NCBI GenBank assembly: GCA_903877645.1
Contig: CAIRES010000069.1
Location: forward strand, 1 to 56,810
From: an uncultured Bacteroidota bacterium
GTDB lineage: Bacteria > Bacteroidota > Bacteroidia > Chitinophagales > Chitinophagaceae
Direction: 5' to 3'
Length of the DNA stretch: 56,810 nucleotides
Part shown: positions 16,775-24,750 of the stretch, one piece after another
Layout: each line of letters opens with the position of its first letter
How positions within the stretch are numbered: position 1 is the first letter of the stretch
Notes under the pieces: generated by a model
Told to the model about the DNA's origin: nothing
The model's input: the letters and a program-made list of their open reading frames with translations, nothing else
Databases searched by the model: none
Made by a program: the position numbers and the translations under genes

Positions 16775-17488
16775 CTACTGGATGGTAAAGCTACAAGTGC
16801 TGGAGCCGTTATTGATAGACAACGACATGTAGTGGCTATATGCTGTGCCTGAGCCACTGTAGGTAACAGCACCAAAAGTTTGAGCAGGAATGGTCATCTG
16901 ATCGGTATGGCAGCTATAAGTGCCATATACCAGGTGGCCTGAATTTGCGAAATTGGTGAACCATACTTTATTGGTTACATTAAGGTCAGCGTACACGCTA
17001 TCGGCATAATATCCCCCCCCGCAATTATTATAGCAGTCATAGTACTTACCAACGATGTTTGTTGTGCATGGTGGTGCGGCTTTTACTTTTATATTGAAGT
17101 TGTAATTTTTCTTTGACCCGTTTGAGCTGGTAGCTGTGAGCACCATCGGGTATGTGCCTGGCGTGGCGCCAGCTGCTGTGGTATCATAGATCATGAGCTG
17201 CGTATTAAATGTTGGTATACCTGTATTGATCCATGTGGTGTCCATAGCAATACCTGTAGGAAGTGCGGACAATGACAACGTCACATTTTCTTGTGCAGAA
17301 TCGGCATAGGCTACTGTAAGGTACAAGCTCGATGTGGTGCTGAGGTCATTCTGCAAGTTGATGTCGCTGATCCCGTTGACCAGGAAGGCAGGTTGTGGCG
17401 ACCCAAGAAGGTTAGTAGTGTTGGTGGTTTTTTTACAGGCTGCAAGAGCTGTCAGTGCGAATGCTGCGATAAGTGTGGCTTTTCTCAT
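16775..17488 (-). CDS. Putative lipoprotein, paralogue of the downstream gene
   Basis: 237 residues from the ATG at 17488; the open frame upstream adds 31 residues that would bury the signal peptide. The lipobox is LAAC (Cys18). The two-part layout matches its neighbour: an N-terminal Ig-like sandwich (NGISDINLQNDLSTTSSLYLTVAY) and a C-terminal domain with GKYYDCYNNCGGGYYADSVYADLNVTNKVWFTNFANSG. The pair CxxxC is conserved in both and may form a disulfide outside the cytoplasm. It lies 26 nt upstream of its paralogue, probably in one transcript. Function unknown. Confidence 0.7.
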   Translation of the reverse strand: MRKATLIAAFALTALAACKKTTNTTNLLGSPQPAFLVNGISDINLQNDLSTTSSLYLTVAYADSAQENVTLSLSALPTGIAMDTTWINTGIPTFNTQLMIYDTTAAGATPGTYPMVLTATSSNGSKKNYNFNIKVKAAPPCTTNIVGKYYDCYNNCGGGYYADSVYADLNVTNKVWFTNFANSGHLVYGTYSCHTDQMTIPAQTFGAVTYSGSGTAYSHYMSLSINNGSSTCSFTIQ

Positions 17489-17623
17489 AAATAAAGATGT
17501 TGAGTTTAATTTGAATGGCGAAGCTATGTAATTTATTATATCATAACGCTTTACATCGTATTTTGAAGACCTTTTTCCCATTTTTTAACATGTACATACA
17601 CTGGATTATTAACCGGTAGTAAC

Positions 17624-17631
17624 TAATTTTG
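17624..17631 (+). promoter_or_regulatory. -7 promoter box of the small acetyltransferase gene
   Basis: TAATTTTG matches TAnnTTTG exactly and ends 7 nt before the ATG at 17639, so transcription would begin at or next to the start codon. No convincing -33 TTTG was found. Confidence 0.4.
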
Positions 17632-17638
17632 CAATTGT

Positions 17639-17923
17639 ATGGATGTGATCAATAACAAAAGGTACTCCCGCTTTGAGATACTGATGCCGGATGGCGAAGT
17701 TGCCACGCTGGAATACAGGTGGCTGAAAGGAAGTATGGTGCTGATGCATACTGTAGTGCCTGCCCCAGGAAGAGGTAAAGGTATAGGCTCAAAGCTGGTA
17801 AAGTATGTGCTGGACCACGCCCGCGAGCAAGGCCTTAAGGTGATAGTCTATTGTCCTTTTGTAACAGAATATATGAAACGCCACCCCGAGTATAATGACC
17901 TGGTGGATGCGCAGGGGAAGTGA
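17639..17923 (+). CDS. Small GNAT-family N-acetyltransferase (YidJ/NATD1-like)
   Basis: 94 residues, the length of the minimal GNAT subfamily. The acetyl-CoA pyrophosphate loop is visible as VPAPGRGKGIGSKLVKYVLDHAREQG, followed by VIVYCPFVTEYMKRHPEY, the conserved end of the family with the CPF and HPEY elements. The acceptor is unknown. It is convergent with the S24 repressor gene and their stop codons sit inside one palindrome. Confidence 0.85.
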   Translation: MDVINNKRYSRFEILMPDGEVATLEYRWLKGSMVLMHTVVPAPGRGKGIGSKLVKYVLDHAREQGLKVIVYCPFVTEYMKRHPEYNDLVDAQGK

Positions 17924-17934
17924 TCACTTCCCCT
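17913..17934. repeat. 22-bp perfect palindrome containing both convergent stop codons
   Basis: AGGGGAAGTGA followed directly by its reverse complement spans 17913-17934. The TGA of the acetyltransferase (17921-17923) and the TGA of the S24 repressor (17926-17924) lie in its centre, and both proteins end in Gly-Lys encoded by the arms. It may act as a hairpin at both transcript ends; no T-tract is present. Confidence 0.6.
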
Positions 17935-18727
17935 TAATCGACCGTTTCATTTCCATCACATCCATTTCAAGGTCGGCGAGGCGGTGATACACTTCGGCGG
18001 GCTCGCTGAAGTCGCTGCTTATTTTCATACGGCCATACCATACTTCGCTTACGTCTTCGGGGTCTATCTCCAGTGTAGGGAATTCATGGCGGTGGGCTAT
18101 CGTGTCTGATTTGAGGTATAGCTTACCCCGTTCTTTTAGGCGGTTCACGACACGCTTCACAGCCACACCTCCTTTGTGTACTACCACATATACCCGGTTG
18201 TCGCGTATCTTATCCAACTGGTCTATCCATTCGCCTATGATGCGGTCGCCATGCAGTACATTGGGTGCCATGGAAGGTCCATCTACCTCAAACATGCGGT
18301 AAGTGGCATTATTGAGGCCCGGCAGGCGGAAGGTGGGGAGCGTTTCCATAAATTCGGCATCGCCATAGCCCAGCAGGTAGCCTGCGCGTGCTTTTACCGG
18401 CACATACACAATATTGTCGTTGCCGCTGTTATCCACCGTTATGATGCGGGGGATGCCACTATAGCCTACATTTTCGGTAAAAGCGGCTTTCAGCATTTGA
18501 TCTTTTTCCCTGGAAATAAGGAGGTCTTCCATATTTTTTGACAAAAGATCGTCCAGCGAAATGCCAAAATACTTGGCAAAAGCGATCAATGTTTCCAAAC
18601 TTGGCTCACTTACCCCCGCCTCGTAATTGGCAATGGTGGTGCGCCCTATTTTCACGTCAGAGCTAAGCGCATCCTGCGTTTTGCCCGATTTCTTCCTGAG
18701 GTATTTCAGATTGCCGGCTAAGTACAT
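17924..18727 (-). CDS. XRE-type repressor with S24 (LexA-like) peptidase domain
   Basis: 267 residues. The N-terminal HTH is LKYLRKKSGKTQDALSSDVKIGRTTIANYE (residues ~7-38). The C-terminal domain carries the S24 Ser/Lys dyad: Ser in EVDGPSMAPNVLHGDRII near 152 and Lys in GGVAVKRV near 190. An Ala-Gly pair in VKARAGYLLGYGD near 114 sits where LexA/CI proteins are cut, so self-cleavage is possible. A short C-terminal helix follows. It is divergent from the Mu-like genes, whose promoter region contains matching inverted repeats, so it probably is the phage repressor. It could also act as a host stress regulator. Confidence 0.85.
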   Translation of the reverse strand: MYLAGNLKYLRKKSGKTQDALSSDVKIGRTTIANYEAGVSEPSLETLIAFAKYFGISLDDLLSKNMEDLLISREKDQMLKAAFTENVGYSGIPRIITVDNSGNDNIVYVPVKARAGYLLGYGDAEFMETLPTFRLPGLNNATYRMFEVDGPSMAPNVLHGDRIIGEWIDQLDKIRDNRVYVVVHKGGVAVKRVVNRLKERGKLYLKSDTIAHRHEFPTLEIDPEDVSEVWYGRMKISSDFSEPAEVYHRLADLEMDVMEMKRSIKGK

Positions 18728-18731
18728 AATG

Positions 18732-18739
18732 CAAATGTA
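18732..18739 (-). promoter_or_regulatory. -7 promoter box of the repressor gene
   Basis: On the minus strand TACATTTG ends 4 nt before the repressor ATG (18727), matching TAnnTTTG. Its mRNA would therefore be leaderless or nearly so. A TTTG lies only 14 nt upstream, shorter than the usual spacing. Confidence 0.45.
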
Positions 18740-18758
18740 AGATTATTTTTCCACAAAA

Positions 18759-18791
18759 TTTGGATTTGTCAATTAAATTGGAATATCTTTG
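18759..18791 (+). promoter_or_regulatory. Promoter of the Mu-like early operon
   Basis: TTTG (18759-18762), a 21-nt spacer and TATCTTTG (18784-18791) match the Bacteroidota -33/-7 consensus. The first operator begins at the next base, so a bound repressor would cover the transcription start. Confidence 0.6.
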
Positions 18792-18806
18792 TGTCCTAAA
18801 AGGACA
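18792..18806. promoter_or_regulatory. Operator 1 (perfect inverted repeat)
   Basis: TGTCCT-AAA-AGGACA is a perfect 15-bp inverted repeat right at the expected start of transcription of the Mu-like operon, between it and the divergent S24 repressor gene. Confidence 0.6.
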
Positions 18807-18851
18807 AAATACGGATCAAAGGTAAATGATTTTTTATTTGTGCCAAAAAAA

Positions 18852-18866
18852 TTGTCTAAAAGGAGA
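18852..18866. promoter_or_regulatory. Operator 2 (related, imperfect)
   Basis: TTGTCTAAAAGGAGA shares the core CTAAAAGGA with operator 1, in the same orientation about 60 bp downstream. A second, weaker site of the same repressor is likely. Confidence 0.45.
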
Positions 18867-18933
18867 AAAACATTAAGGGAATAAGGAAAGTGCTAACCCA
18901 TACACTATCTGTAACCTAAAAACGATCATATAT

Positions 18934-19785
18934 ATGACTAACGAGCAAAAACAACAAGTACGGGATGCGCTGGTGCGCTATGCAAACAAATTTGACACAC
19001 AAACACGTGCGTCAGAAAGCCTGGAGGGTATCAGTTCATCAACTATCTCACAGGTAAAGAACAATAACTGGGAGCTGCTGAGCGACCGGCTGTGGCACCA
19101 TATCGCGAAGCAGGTTGGCTTCTTCAGTGGGGAATGGCAAGCGGCAGATACAAGTTCTTACCTGTTGCTGCGTATCCTTTTCAGCGATGCGCAACATTAC
19201 GGGATGACCTACGGCATTGCGATAGGCAAAGGGCTGGGCAAAACCTTCACTGCGGTGCGATACGCACATGAGCATGCAAACACTTATTATATAGAAGGTA
19301 ATGAGCAGCTAAACAGAAAATCGTTTATGACTGCATTAATGACGGCCGCAGGCATGAATTACAGAGACGGTGTGCCTGAAATGATGCAGTATTTTACTGA
19401 TAATATAGAACAAAAAGAGGAGCCGCTGCTTATTGTAGATGATGCGCATAAACTGAAGGACCGGGTGCTGCACCTGCTGGTATTGTTATCCAACAGCCTC
19501 GCCGGTAAGGCGGGTATCATCATGATGGGGGCAGATTCGTTACGTGGCCGTATCATAGATGGTGTACGGACCAAGAAACCAGGCTATGATGAAATATATA
19601 AAAGCATAGGCCGACGGTTCATCACATTAAGCAGTCCCGGGCCCAAGGATATAGAGTTGGTATGCCATGCAAATGGCCTATACCACGAAGACATAGTGAC
19701 TACCATAAAAGAAGATTGCCAAAACAACCTGCACCTGGCCACAACCTTAATACAGATGAACAACCAGATTGGCCTTGCCGCATAA
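18934..19785 (+). CDS. MuB-like AAA+ ATPase (phage transposition activator)
   Basis: 283 residues. Residues 1-60 form a small HTH-like helical domain, as in phage Mu B protein. Walker A appears as IGKGLGKT at 97-104, where the usual first Gly of GxxGxGKT is Ile; Walker B is PLLIVDDAHKL near 170. In Mu-like phages B binds DNA and hands target sites to transposase A, and gene A normally lies directly upstream. Here no transposase exists between the repressor and this gene. The degenerate Walker A and the missing partner suggest a remnant or a reused ATPase. TniB/IstB-type ATPases are the alternative family. Confidence 0.7.
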   Translation: MTNEQKQQVRDALVRYANKFDTQTRASESLEGISSSTISQVKNNNWELLSDRLWHHIAKQVGFFSGEWQAADTSSYLLLRILFSDAQHYGMTYGIAIGKGLGKTFTAVRYAHEHANTYYIEGNEQLNRKSFMTALMTAAGMNYRDGVPEMMQYFTDNIEQKEEPLLIVDDAHKLKDRVLHLLVLLSNSLAGKAGIIMMGADSLRGRIIDGVRTKKPGYDEIYKSIGRRFITLSSPGPKDIELVCHANGLYHEDIVTTIKEDCQNNLHLATTLIQMNNQIGLAA

Positions 19786-19833
19786 CTAAGCAAAAGAATA
19801 AATACCATCACTGTGAACTTTAATAATGAATAT

Positions 19834-20271
19834 ATGATATACGCACCCGCAAGACAAACAGATATTACCAGATACATACCCCGCACGGCAAAGCTTCGGG
19901 TAAACAAAACAACTGGCTCAAGAGTGATCCTGCTGCTGAGTCCCGCTGAGGATACCTTGAAAACACAGGAGCATATGCTGCAAATAATAGCGCTTGCCCT
20001 TGATATGGCGCCATCCTGCTTCCTGATGAAAACGCGGCTGAGGAATGTGGCCGAATTAAGATATATAGGAGCGCTGCTGCTGCGAACCTATTTCCCAAAG
20101 ATCACCCTGCAGCAGATAGCGACACTATTCGGAGGTATGGACCACACCACCATCATGAGTGGTATGCTAAGAGGAAAAAACCTTATCCAAACCTGTGATG
20201 AGCGTTTCATAAAGAAATACAATACAGCATTAAACTCAGTGAATATATGGCTAAGAAAAGAAGCAGCGTAA
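19834..20271 (+). CDS. DnaA C-terminal domain-like protein of the phage block
   Basis: 145 residues from the ATG at 19834; a GTG at 19813 is the alternative start. Residues ~45-145 match the DnaA domain IV helix-turn-helix: LRNVAELRYIGALLLRTYFPKITLQQIATLFGGMDHTTIM, with the diagnostic DHTT loop that contacts the DnaA box. No ATPase domain is present. The N-terminal ~40 residues are basic and unassigned. It may bind DnaA-box-like sites of the element. It overlaps the next gene by 25 nt, so the genes are coupled. Confidence 0.65.
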   Translation: MIYAPARQTDITRYIPRTAKLRVNKTTGSRVILLLSPAEDTLKTQEHMLQIIALALDMAPSCFLMKTRLRNVAELRYIGALLLRTYFPKITLQQIATLFGGMDHTTIMSGMLRGKNLIQTCDERFIKKYNTALNSVNIWLRKEAA

Positions 20272-20567
20272 GGATACACCTCAGCAGGCAACGCATGGAG
20301 GCCCTGTTGGAAATATGTGAGGAAATGCTTGAGGAATTCAGTCCACGAAACGAGCACCAATTTCTGCTGAAGGAATATCTGTCAGAGCTACAGCACAAAT
20401 TGCGCGAAATGCTGAAAAGAGAACAGGAAACCTACCTGCTGGCGCTTACAGGCACAGAATCCATTGCTTTTCACCAATTGTGGAATATGCTGGATATCAG
20501 TCACGACAAATATGCCTTGCTGATAGTAGACAACCTGCTGAAAAAAATGGGCGCTTTGGCGGCCTGA
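20247..20567 (+). CDS. Small helical protein of the Mu-like block, unknown
   Basis: 106 residues, charged and helical, with a basic start (MAKKRSSVRIHLSRQRMEAL) and a likely coiled coil around residues 25-65 (LEEFSPRNEHQFLLKEYLSELQHKL). It overlaps the DnaA-like gene by 25 nt. I recognise no family. Position suggests an accessory early phage protein. Confidence 0.55.
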   Translation: MAKKRSSVRIHLSRQRMEALLEICEEMLEEFSPRNEHQFLLKEYLSELQHKLREMLKREQETYLLALTGTESIAFHQLWNMLDISHDKYALLIVDNLLKKMGALAA

Positions 20568-20644
20568 CATCGCAGGCACAGAATTTATTATGAATACTTC
20601 CGGGTGCCCTGCACCCGGTATAAAAAGCCCACAGGGCAGAGTAT

Positions 20645-21157
20645 ATGAGAACAAGGAACACTAAAAAAACAGCAAATGAAGTTACAGTAGCCCAGTTTCA
20701 TGAGGCTATGAAGCAGTATGCCACAGCAGAATACAGGGAGCTGGAGATAAACAAGGCCATTGAAGTGGAGGTAAATGATGTGATGAAAAAGTATGAAGAT
20801 GAGCTGATGTGCCTGGCTCAGGGAAAAGGTACTGCTTTTGAGCAGGCACATTCTTATTGCCTGTGCAACAAAGATTCATTATTTGATCAGCGCAGGAGCT
20901 TAGGCACCCCATATGGTATAGCAGGTTTCAGGCTGGGCAAGCCACAGTTAAAAACGACCAAGGGCAATACCTGGGATTCGGTGCTGGCAAAACTAAGAGA
21001 AAAGCTGCCGCACCATATCCGCATCACAGAAGAGCCGGCAAAAGACCTGCTGCTGGCCGACCGTTACAAAGAAGATATTGCCCCTGTCCTTAACGAGATC
21101 GGGGTGTATATAGTACAAGACGAATTATTTTATGTAGAAACCAAAAAAGCAGCCTAA
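20645..21157 (+). CDS. Gam-family host-nuclease inhibitor (Mu Gam-like)
   Basis: 170 residues. An N-terminal coiled coil (~20-65) is followed by the conserved core GIAGFRLGKPQLKTTKGNTWDSVLAKLREKLPHHIR and the end IGVYIVQDELFYVETK, matching the Phage_Mu_Gam layout (FRxGxP, a lysine/tryptophan loop, a final DE.F.VE strand). Gam binds free double-stranded DNA ends and blocks exonucleases. Its presence beside a MuB-like ATPase is the best evidence for a Mu-type origin of the block. Confidence 0.7.
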   Translation: MRTRNTKKTANEVTVAQFHEAMKQYATAEYRELEINKAIEVEVNDVMKKYEDELMCLAQGKGTAFEQAHSYCLCNKDSLFDQRRSLGTPYGIAGFRLGKPQLKTTKGNTWDSVLAKLREKLPHHIRITEEPAKDLLLADRYKEDIAPVLNEIGVYIVQDELFYVETKKAA

Positions 21158-21159
21158 CA

Positions 21160-21303
21160 ATGATCAAGCAAAGAACCAAACAGCAGTACAAGCACGAAAT
21201 GTTGCTCACATTTATGGCCAATACGAAAACCGTACAGGCAAAACCAAAACGCAACCCGCTGAAACTGAATATCATGAGAACTATGCTGTCCATTTTTGCC
21301 TGA
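21160..21303 (+). CDS. Short basic ORF between gam and DUF4406
   Basis: 47 residues, starting 2 nt after the gam stop. It is rich in Lys, Gln and Arg (MIKQRTKQQYKHEM...KPKRNPLKL) and has no recognisable domain. Tight spacing and matching direction support it as a small gene of the phage operon, but it could be chance. Confidence 0.35.
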   Translation: MIKQRTKQQYKHEMLLTFMANTKTVQAKPKRNPLKLNIMRTMLSIFA

Positions 21304-21393
21304 TAAGGAAAATAGCAGATGGAACGCACTATGGTGTGGCATGGTTTTTTGCATATGAATGATGAGGGCGAAAAAAATCTAAAACTAATTTTT

Positions 21394-21681
21394 ATGAGAA
21401 CAGCATACGTAGCCGGAAAAATAACGGGCCTTCCGAAGGCCCATGTACAACAGAAATTCAATGTGATCACGGATAAGCTCACCGGCATGGGCTATAATGT
21501 GGTCAATCCATTAGGGGTAAATGACGAAACAAGCAACTGGGATGACTCAGTACGTTCAGATATCAAAAAAATGCTGGAGTGCGACGAAGTACACCTGCTA
21601 CCCGACTGGCAGCAAAGCCGTGGCGCGCAACTGGAACGCGACATAGCTGTGCGGTTGGGCATGCAGGTAGTGTATCATTAA
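21394..21681 (+). CDS. DUF4406 protein (deoxyribosyltransferase-like fold)
   Basis: 95 residues from the ATG at 21394; an upstream in-frame ATG would add 25 non-matching residues. The start AYVAGKITGL and the later DEVHLLPDWQQSRGAQLERDIAVRLGMQVVY match DUF4406, a phage-associated family with a nucleoside 2-deoxyribosyltransferase-like fold. The GARLE-type helix carries the likely active Glu. The substrate is unknown. It is the last gene of the Mu-like block and is followed by a terminator. Confidence 0.75.
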   Translation: MRTAYVAGKITGLPKAHVQQKFNVITDKLTGMGYNVVNPLGVNDETSNWDDSVRSDIKKMLECDEVHLLPDWQQSRGAQLERDIAVRLGMQVVYH

Positions 21682-21711
21682 AATCAAATAACAGATATTC
21701 TTAGCTGAGGC

Positions 21712-21751
21712 GATGTGCGTGATGTTATATCACGTGCATCGTTCTTTTTTT
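21712..21751 (+). terminator. Terminator after the Mu-like block
   Basis: GATGTGCGTGAT-GTTAT-ATCACGTGCATC forms a 12-bp stem with two G-U pairs, followed by GTTCTTTTTTT. It lies 30 nt after the DUF4406 stop and 3 nt before the end of the convergent photolyase gene. Confidence 0.8.
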
Positions 21752-21754
21752 GCC

Positions 21755-23059
21755 TCACGGATCCAATGCGGCTTTATACACAATCAGGCACCTCTTCCTG
21801 GCTTCTTCGTGGATAACTATGGGTGCGGGATAAGTGAGCTGCTCGTATTCCGGCACCCATTTGCGGATGTACTTCAGATCGGGATCAAATTTTTGGGTTT
21901 GGAGGTAGGGATTGAAGATGCGGAAGTAGGGTGCGGCATCGCAGCCCGAGCCTGCGGCCCATTGCCAGCCACCGTTGTTCGCGGCCAGGTCATAATCGAG
22001 TAGCTTTTCGGCAAAGTAGGCCTCGCCCCAGCGCCAATCTATAAGCAGGTGCTTGGTGAGGAAACTGGCAACTATCATCCGCACGCGGTTGTGCATATAA
22101 CCGGTCTCATTGAGCTGGCGCATGCCGGCATCTACTATGGGGTAGCCGGTTTTGCCGGCGCACCACAGCTCAAATTCTTTTTCATTATTGCGCCATACAA
22201 TGTTGTCATATTGTTTTTTGAAAGAACCTGATACCACATGAGGGAAATGCCACAGGATCATCTGGTAAAAATCCCGCCAGATGAGCTCATTGAGTAAAGC
22301 CCCGTTGATCTCAATTGCCTTTTTTACCAGTTCACGTATGCTAACAGTTCCAAATCTTAAATGCACACTCAGCCGGGTAGTGCCATTGGTAGCCGGGTAA
22401 TCGCGGGTTTTATCATAGTGGCGGGCAATATCCTCATTTAGCTTTGCCGGTACAACATCCGGCTGTGCTTCTTTGAAGCCTATTTCTTTCAAAGAAGGAA
22501 TAGCACGGGGAGCTTGCTTATAAAAACCATCAAAATATTTTTCGGTAGGGTAAGGCTTACAATAAAAGCCATTGAGCTTTTCTTTCCATTTTCTGCTGTA
22601 TGGGGTATAGACGGTATAGGGCTCACCATTATCTTTTACCACCTCATCTTTTTCAAAGATCACCTGGTCTTTGAAGGTATGGAAGGTGATATTTTTTGTT
22701 TGTAAAAAGGTGCCGATCTCAGTATCCCTGTTTATGGCATAGGGTTCGTAATCGTGATTGGTATATACTGCTGCGATGTTATGTTCCCTCGCTAGTTCTT
22801 TAAAGCAATCTATAGCCGTACCATGCTGTACGAAAAGTGTACTTCCCATAGCCGATAACTGCTGCTGCAGATGAGTAAGTGCATTATGAATAAAATGTAC
22901 CCGCTTATCCGTTTTATTTTCCAGTCCATCAAGTATCGCTGTATCGAATAGGAATATGGGTATCACAGGTGTGCCACTGCACAATGCATGATACAAGCCG
23001 GCATTATCATGCAGCCTCAGGTCTCGTCGGAACCAGAATATGGAAATAGGTGGTAGCAT
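21755..23059 (-). CDS. Deoxyribodipyrimidine photolyase / cryptochrome family
   Basis: 434 residues from the ATG at 23059. Two upstream Met codons are open, but a perfect TATCTTTG promoter box at 23071-23078 lies between them and this start, so MLPPISIFWFRRDLRLHDN is the real beginning. The N-terminal antenna domain (WFRRDLRLHDN, FLFDTAIL) and the C-terminal FAD domain are complete: LSVHLRFGTVSIREL, GYPIVDAGMRQLNETGYMHN, LLIDWRWGEAYF, DYDLAANNGGWQWAAGSGCDAAP and FRIFNP. These are class I photolyase motifs with the usual tryptophans. It probably repairs cyclobutane pyrimidine dimers with light. Confidence 0.9.
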   Translation of the reverse strand: MLPPISIFWFRRDLRLHDNAGLYHALCSGTPVIPIFLFDTAILDGLENKTDKRVHFIHNALTHLQQQLSAMGSTLFVQHGTAIDCFKELAREHNIAAVYTNHDYEPYAINRDTEIGTFLQTKNITFHTFKDQVIFEKDEVVKDNGEPYTVYTPYSRKWKEKLNGFYCKPYPTEKYFDGFYKQAPRAIPSLKEIGFKEAQPDVVPAKLNEDIARHYDKTRDYPATNGTTRLSVHLRFGTVSIRELVKKAIEINGALLNELIWRDFYQMILWHFPHVVSGSFKKQYDNIVWRNNEKEFELWCAGKTGYPIVDAGMRQLNETGYMHNRVRMIVASFLTKHLLIDWRWGEAYFAEKLLDYDLAANNGGWQWAAGSGCDAAPYFRIFNPYLQTQKFDPDLKYIRKWVPEYEQLTYPAPIVIHEEARKRCLIVYKAALDP

Positions 23060-23070
23060 TGAACGGATAT

Positions 23071-23078
23071 CAAAGATA
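23071..23078 (-). promoter_or_regulatory. -7 promoter box of the photolyase gene
   Basis: Minus-strand TATCTTTG matches TAnnTTTG exactly and ends 11 nt before the ATG at 23059. It supports the shorter start. No -33 TTTG was found. Confidence 0.45.
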
Positions 23079-23172
23079 AACATCCCGGAGAATGCATTGT
23101 AATTGTTAAGTTGCATATTTATATTATTTTTATGATCCTGTAGATAATGTTTTTACAAATCATCCGATAAGA

Positions 23173-24645
23173 ATGCCCATAAAACGATATGGAATTTATT
23201 TCCTGTTCTTCGCCATTATTTCTGTGCCTATATTCTCGCACCTGGATGCAAACCCTTTAATGCTATGGGATGAGTCGCGTCTTGCTAACAGTGCTATTGA
23301 AATGAGCCACAATAATAACTGGCTGATTCCGATGATGGATGGCCAGCCGGATATGTGGAGTACAAAGCCACCCTTTATGATATGGATGCAGGTACTTGCT
23401 ATCCGTACAATAGGCACAAATGAACTGGCTACACGCCTGCCATCAGCACTTGCTGCATTAGGTACCTGCCTAATGATTTTCTTTTTCTTTTTAAAGAAGT
23501 ATAAAGAGCCGATTCCGGGTATGATCAGTGTGTTGATATTAGTAACGACACGTGGATATATGGCCATTCATGGAATCAGGACAGGAGATTATGATTCATT
23601 GTTGACCATGTTTATGACAGGCTATGTGCTATTCTACTTTCTTTATCTCGATCAGAATAAAAGAAAGTATCTCTATATCACTTTTTTATTTTTAATAGCT
23701 GCAGGGCTTACAAAAGGGGTGCAATCCCTGATATTTTTACCGGCATTATTGCTCTACGCAGTTTATAAAAGGAAATTATTGTGGCTGTTAAAAAAAGTAG
23801 ATCTGTACATTGGCATTGTGTTGGTACTGGTGTTTGTTGTTGGGTATTATCTACTGAGAGAGCATTATAATCCCGGATATATAGCTGCTGTGAGGCAGAA
23901 TGAGCTTGGTGGCCGTTTTTCTGATGTTATAGAGGATCATAAGGGGGATATATGGTATTATTATGAGGCAATGGTGGACAAATTATATTTTAACTGGTAT
24001 ATACTAATAATACCAGGCATCATCACGGGATTTTTATATAAGGACAAGGGTATCAGGGATATTTTTGTGTTTTCTCTTATAGTGGTATTCTCCTATTTAC
24101 TGTTCATTTCATGGGCTATGACCAAACTTGATTGGTACTTGTTGCCTATATATCCTTTTTTGGCAATTATTGCAGGCCTTTTCTTATATGTGTTATACCG
24201 AATGTTGATGAACACAACAGGTTGGCAAAAATATCTATCGTATAATGCACTGCCAGGTATTTTTCTGTTTTTGACTTTTATTGTTCCATATCGGTCAACG
24301 ATAGCGTCGGTTGAAGCGAGAAGCTATGACCAAGGTATGGAACCTTGGCGGATAGATTTAAAAGTGATGTTAAAAGACATGCTGCATCATGAACATTATA
24401 TGGGCAAGTGCCAGATATTGAACGACAATATTTCACAAGACCTTAATTGGTATTATAAAGCATTCAGGAACGAAAATATGCGGGTATCGCTTGTTGAGTT
24501 TGCTTCGATAGATCCTAATGGGAAACTGGTAGTTGCTAAACCGAGATCTAAGAAGGTAATTGACAGTTTATATAATTCGCGGAAAATTGATTCATGCGGA
24601 CAGGCTATTGTTTATGAGCTTTCAGGAAAGAAAAAGTTGAACTAA
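23173..24645 (+). CDS. GT39/ArnT-type membrane glycosyltransferase
   Basis: 490 residues with about ten TM spans. The first outer loop holds LMLWDESRLANSAIEMSHNNNWLIPMMDGQPDMWSTKPPFMIWMQ, containing the D-E/S-R acidic motif and the KPP motif that mark PMT/ArnT glycosyltransferases. They transfer a sugar from a polyprenyl-phosphate donor to lipid A, protein or glycan at the periplasmic face. The acceptor cannot be predicted. The C-terminal ~90 residues are soluble. The gene is divergent from the photolyase gene with 113 nt between their starts. Confidence 0.8.
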   Translation: MPIKRYGIYFLFFAIISVPIFSHLDANPLMLWDESRLANSAIEMSHNNNWLIPMMDGQPDMWSTKPPFMIWMQVLAIRTIGTNELATRLPSALAALGTCLMIFFFFLKKYKEPIPGMISVLILVTTRGYMAIHGIRTGDYDSLLTMFMTGYVLFYFLYLDQNKRKYLYITFLFLIAAGLTKGVQSLIFLPALLLYAVYKRKLLWLLKKVDLYIGIVLVLVFVVGYYLLREHYNPGYIAAVRQNELGGRFSDVIEDHKGDIWYYYEAMVDKLYFNWYILIIPGIITGFLYKDKGIRDIFVFSLIVVFSYLLFISWAMTKLDWYLLPIYPFLAIIAGLFLYVLYRMLMNTTGWQKYLSYNALPGIFLFLTFIVPYRSTIASVEARSYDQGMEPWRIDLKVMLKDMLHHEHYMGKCQILNDNISQDLNWYYKAFRNENMRVSLVEFASIDPNGKLVVAKPRSKKVIDSLYNSRKIDSCGQAIVYELSGKKKLN

Positions 24646-24750
24646 GAAAACATATATATGGATGTGAGTACAAAAGTTCTTTTGGATTGGAAGGGACAAC
24701 ATTTTTCATTGAGTATGAGGGTGATAAATTCTATTTTAATCATTTTAGCG

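Noticed and set aside
21755-23116. Photolyase start at 23116 adding 19 residues
   Set aside because: The TATCTTTG promoter box at 23071-23078 lies downstream of that start, and the family begins at the later Met.
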